From Pedobacter sp. KBS0701 (GTDB lineage Bacteria > Bacteroidota > Bacteroidia > Sphingobacteriales > Sphingobacteriaceae): 64,000 nucleotides of DNA. Under the pieces are notes generated by a model. It worked only from the letters and a program-made list of their open reading frames with translations. It was not told where the DNA came from and did no database searches. The stretch is from assembly GCF_005938645.2 (NCBI RefSeq), contig NZ_CP042171.1:4030001-4094000 (forward strand). Reading direction: 5' to 3'. Position numbers and translations under genes: made by a program. Shown one piece after another: positions 62,231-64,000 of the stretch; position 1 is the first letter of the stretch; each line of letters begins with the position of its first letter.

Positions 62231-63352
62231 ATGAGTCCAGCCCCACTAGTCTTCGCTCATTTAGGAGATCTGCATATTACTAAAGCCAAAGAACAGAATT
62301 ACCTAGATCTGCTATCGATTATAGCTCAAATTGAAACAGAACTAAACAACCAGCTTGATTTTGTCCTGTTACCCGGCGACAATGCCGATAACGGTTTGCC
62401 TGAACAATATAAGTTAGTGGCTACTGCCCTTAAAATGTTAAGCATACCGGTTTATATCCTGGCGGGTGATCATGATATGGAACAAGGCAGCCTCGATAAT
62501 ATGTATAAAATGCCTCAAACCCAAAAACTACCGCTATCCGTTTTACATAAGAATAACAGGTGCCTGTTTATAGACGTTTGCGGATTTGGAAATGGCGGAC
62601 CAGATTTTAGATTAGGTATTAAACAATTAGAATGGTTGGAAAAAGAAATGGCTGCGGCTAAGGAAAGAAGAGAAACAATCCTACTGTTTATGCATGTTTT
62701 TCCTGCTGATTTGAAAGCACCGGATGAGCGGCAAGCCATCAATGAGATGCTGGAAAAATACGATGTAGTGCTGGTGGATATGGGACACACGCATTATAAC
62801 GATATCGCCAATAACGGTCAAACCATTTTTGCAGCAACCAGATCGACCGGGCAGATTGAAGAGGGTCCGGTTGGTTATTCAATCATTTCTGTTCATAAAT
62901 CTGCTGTTACCTGGCGTTTTAAACAACTAGCAGAACCTTTTCCATTTGTAATGACTACCTGGCCGGCTGATTACCGTTTATTGAACAGAGACAACCAAAG
63001 GGTTGAAGGAGAATATGAAGCTTCTGTTTTAGTATTGGGTCCTCGGAAAATCTCGTCTGTAGTATGCAAATCTGGTTTATCAGATTGGCAAGATATGACC
63101 TTTGAAGAGAAAGATGGATTATGGAAGGTCAGAGTCGAAGTTTTGGAACAACCTTTGAATAATCTGACCATCAAAGCCACAGATGTTGCAGGCCGTCCCG
63201 GTATCTGGACCATACAGCCTGCTACAGATAAATACATTTCACCTCAAAATATTAAAGATGGCAGCGATGCAGATACTATTGGCACCTGGCCGGAAAACGG
63301 GATCATGGGTACACAGCTTGGCCCTAACCGAAATGGAAAACCGATATCTTAG
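62231..63352 (+). CDS. Calcineurin-like metallophosphoesterase
   Basis: 373 residues, no signal peptide. Metal-binding motifs are HLGDLHIT, LPGDNADNG, AGDHDM, MHVFP and GHTHYND, the five blocks of the calcineurin fold. The C-terminal third (about 240-373) is beta-rich and ends in polar sequence (NGIMGTQLGPNRNGKPIS), perhaps a separate domain. Substrate unknown. It stands between an MFS gene and an ArsB-like gene, so may form an operon with them. Confidence 0.9.
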   Translation: MSPAPLVFAHLGDLHITKAKEQNYLDLLSIIAQIETELNNQLDFVLLPGDNADNGLPEQYKLVATALKMLSIPVYILAGDHDMEQGSLDNMYKMPQTQKLPLSVLHKNNRCLFIDVCGFGNGGPDFRLGIKQLEWLEKEMAAAKERRETILLFMHVFPADLKAPDERQAINEMLEKYDVVLVDMGHTHYNDIANNGQTIFAATRSTGQIEEGPVGYSIISVHKSAVTWRFKQLAEPFPFVMTTWPADYRLLNRDNQRVEGEYEASVLVLGPRKISSVVCKSGLSDWQDMTFEEKDGLWKVRVEVLEQPLNNLTIKATDVAGRPGIWTIQPATDKYISPQNIKDGSDADTIGTWPENGIMGTQLGPNRNGKPIS

Positions 63353-63366
63353 CGCTATAAAAAAAT

Positions 63367-64000
63367 ATGAATAACATCCTAATCTGGATCATTTCCTTCC
63401 TGGCAATAGCAGGTGTGATCATCAGGCCTTTTAAAGTTACAGAAGCAGTATACGCCATAATTGGGGCTACCATATTGTTATTATTCCATCTGATTACCGT
63501 TTCTGATGCCTTTTCCGGGATAGCAAAAGGTTTAGATGTTTATTTATTCCTCACGGGCATGATGTTACTGGCCGAAACAGCCAGGGAGGAAAAACTGTTC
63601 GATTGGCTGGCTGCCCATGCCACTTTAAGGGCCAGGGAATCTTCCGGGAAATTGTTTTTGCTGATCTATCTTGTTGGTGTTATTGTAACCACATTTCTTT
63701 CCAATGATGCCACAGCTGTTGTACTAACGCCAGCCGTGGCCGCTGCAGTTAAAGCAGCTAAAGTAGAAAAACCACTGCCATATTTATTGATCTGTGCTTT
63801 CATTGCTAATGCAGCTTCTTTTATGCTGCCCATCTCAAACCCTGCAAATCTGGTCATTTATGGCACACACATGCCTTCCTTAATGCATTGGCTAAGCTTG
63901 TACCTGATACCCTCTATATGTGCCATTACCGTTACTTATTTTATGCTCCGGTTCTCTCAGCGCGACTGTTTTAAACAGAAAATCAGAACTGACATTAGTT
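63367..64000 (+). CDS. ArsB/ArsP-like SLC13-type permease (clipped at window edge)
   Basis: 211 residues read before the window edge, starting at MNNILIWIISFLAIAGVI 14 bases after the phosphoesterase. Several membrane helices with FLSNDATAVVLTPAVAAAV and ASFMLPISNPANLVIYGTHM, both typical of ArsB-type arsenite transporters and the wider ion transporter superfamily. The C-terminal half is missing, so which permease it is cannot be settled. No ArsR or ArsC gene is visible in the window. Confidence 0.85.
   Translation, partial: MNNILIWIISFLAIAGVIIRPFKVTEAVYAIIGATILLLFHLITVSDAFSGIAKGLDVYLFLTGMMLLAETAREEKLFDWLAAHATLRARESSGKLFLLIYLVGVIVTTFLSNDATAVVLTPAVAAAVKAAKVEKPLPYLLICAFIANAASFMLPISNPANLVIYGTHMPSLMHWLSLYLIPSICAITVTYFMLRFSQRDCFKQKIRTDIS

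Overview
The window looks like a chromosomal stretch of a Bacteroidota member of the family Sphingobacteriaceae, most likely Pedobacter or a close relative. The reasons are moderate GC, two SusC/SusD outer-membrane uptake pairs, a FecR/ECF-sigma regulated glycan locus, almost no Shine-Dalgarno sequences, several matches to the Bacteroidota -7 promoter element TAnnTTTG, and Sphingobacteriaceae-like stress proteins (DUF892, DUF6766, DUF72). The genus is inferred from protein style; no 16S or other marker is present. No tRNA, rRNA, CRISPR array, integrase or transposase was seen.

Layout. 1-3.1 kb: the end-clipped adenylate kinase gene, a DUF4142 lipoprotein and a zinc alcohol dehydrogenase. 3.3-27.2 kb: a stress and osmoprotection region. 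It holds a TreY-MalQ fusion overlapping treZ, and glgX further on; together these turn alpha-1,4-glucan into trehalose. With them are a large-subunit catalase (katE), two DUF892 ferritin-like proteins, three SDR oxidoreductases (one with a Tat signal), a PncC/CinA-like protein, a DUF6766 membrane protein, a pyrophosphatase fused to an unassigned domain, a frameshifted iron-permease-family gene, an ankyrin protein, an FAD oxidoreductase fused to a Rieske domain, two very acidic small proteins and a DUF72 protein. 27.4-35.1 kb: signalling and membrane genes. These are a LOV-domain (blue-light type) histidine kinase overlapping a single-domain response regulator, two tandem PqiA-like membrane proteins and a triple-PAS histidine kinase. 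35.25-36.3 kb: a tandem array of about 317 bp units.

36.3-47.2 kb: a polysaccharide utilisation locus on the minus strand, in the order ECF sigma, FecR, STN-type SusC, SusD, an IPT-domain surface glycan-binding protein, a CBM-like protein and a GH9 endoglucanase. It probably acts on a beta-1,4-glucan. 47.6-56.1 kb: a second SusC/SusD pair followed by a phosphatidylinositol-phospholipase-C-like protein, a Tat-exported alkaline phosphatase and a PHP-type (CehA/McbA) phosphoesterase. This reads as an organophosphate-scavenging version of a PUL. A 17-bp imperfect inverted repeat carrying TTAACA direct repeats lies upstream of its susC.

56.6-60.7 kb: a secreted two-repeat protein of unknown function, then a membrane-anchored protein translationally coupled to an OmpR-type response regulator and histidine kinase. 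60.9 kb to the edge: an MFS transporter, a calcineurin-like metallophosphoesterase and the start of an ArsB-type permease.

Gene-free stretches are rich in dispersed REP-like imperfect palindromes (around 10.4-11.6, 29.9, 38.8, 47.4 and 48.9 kb) and in a second dispersed repeat whose core also sits inside each 317-bp tandem unit. All calls come from reading the sequence; no database search was run.
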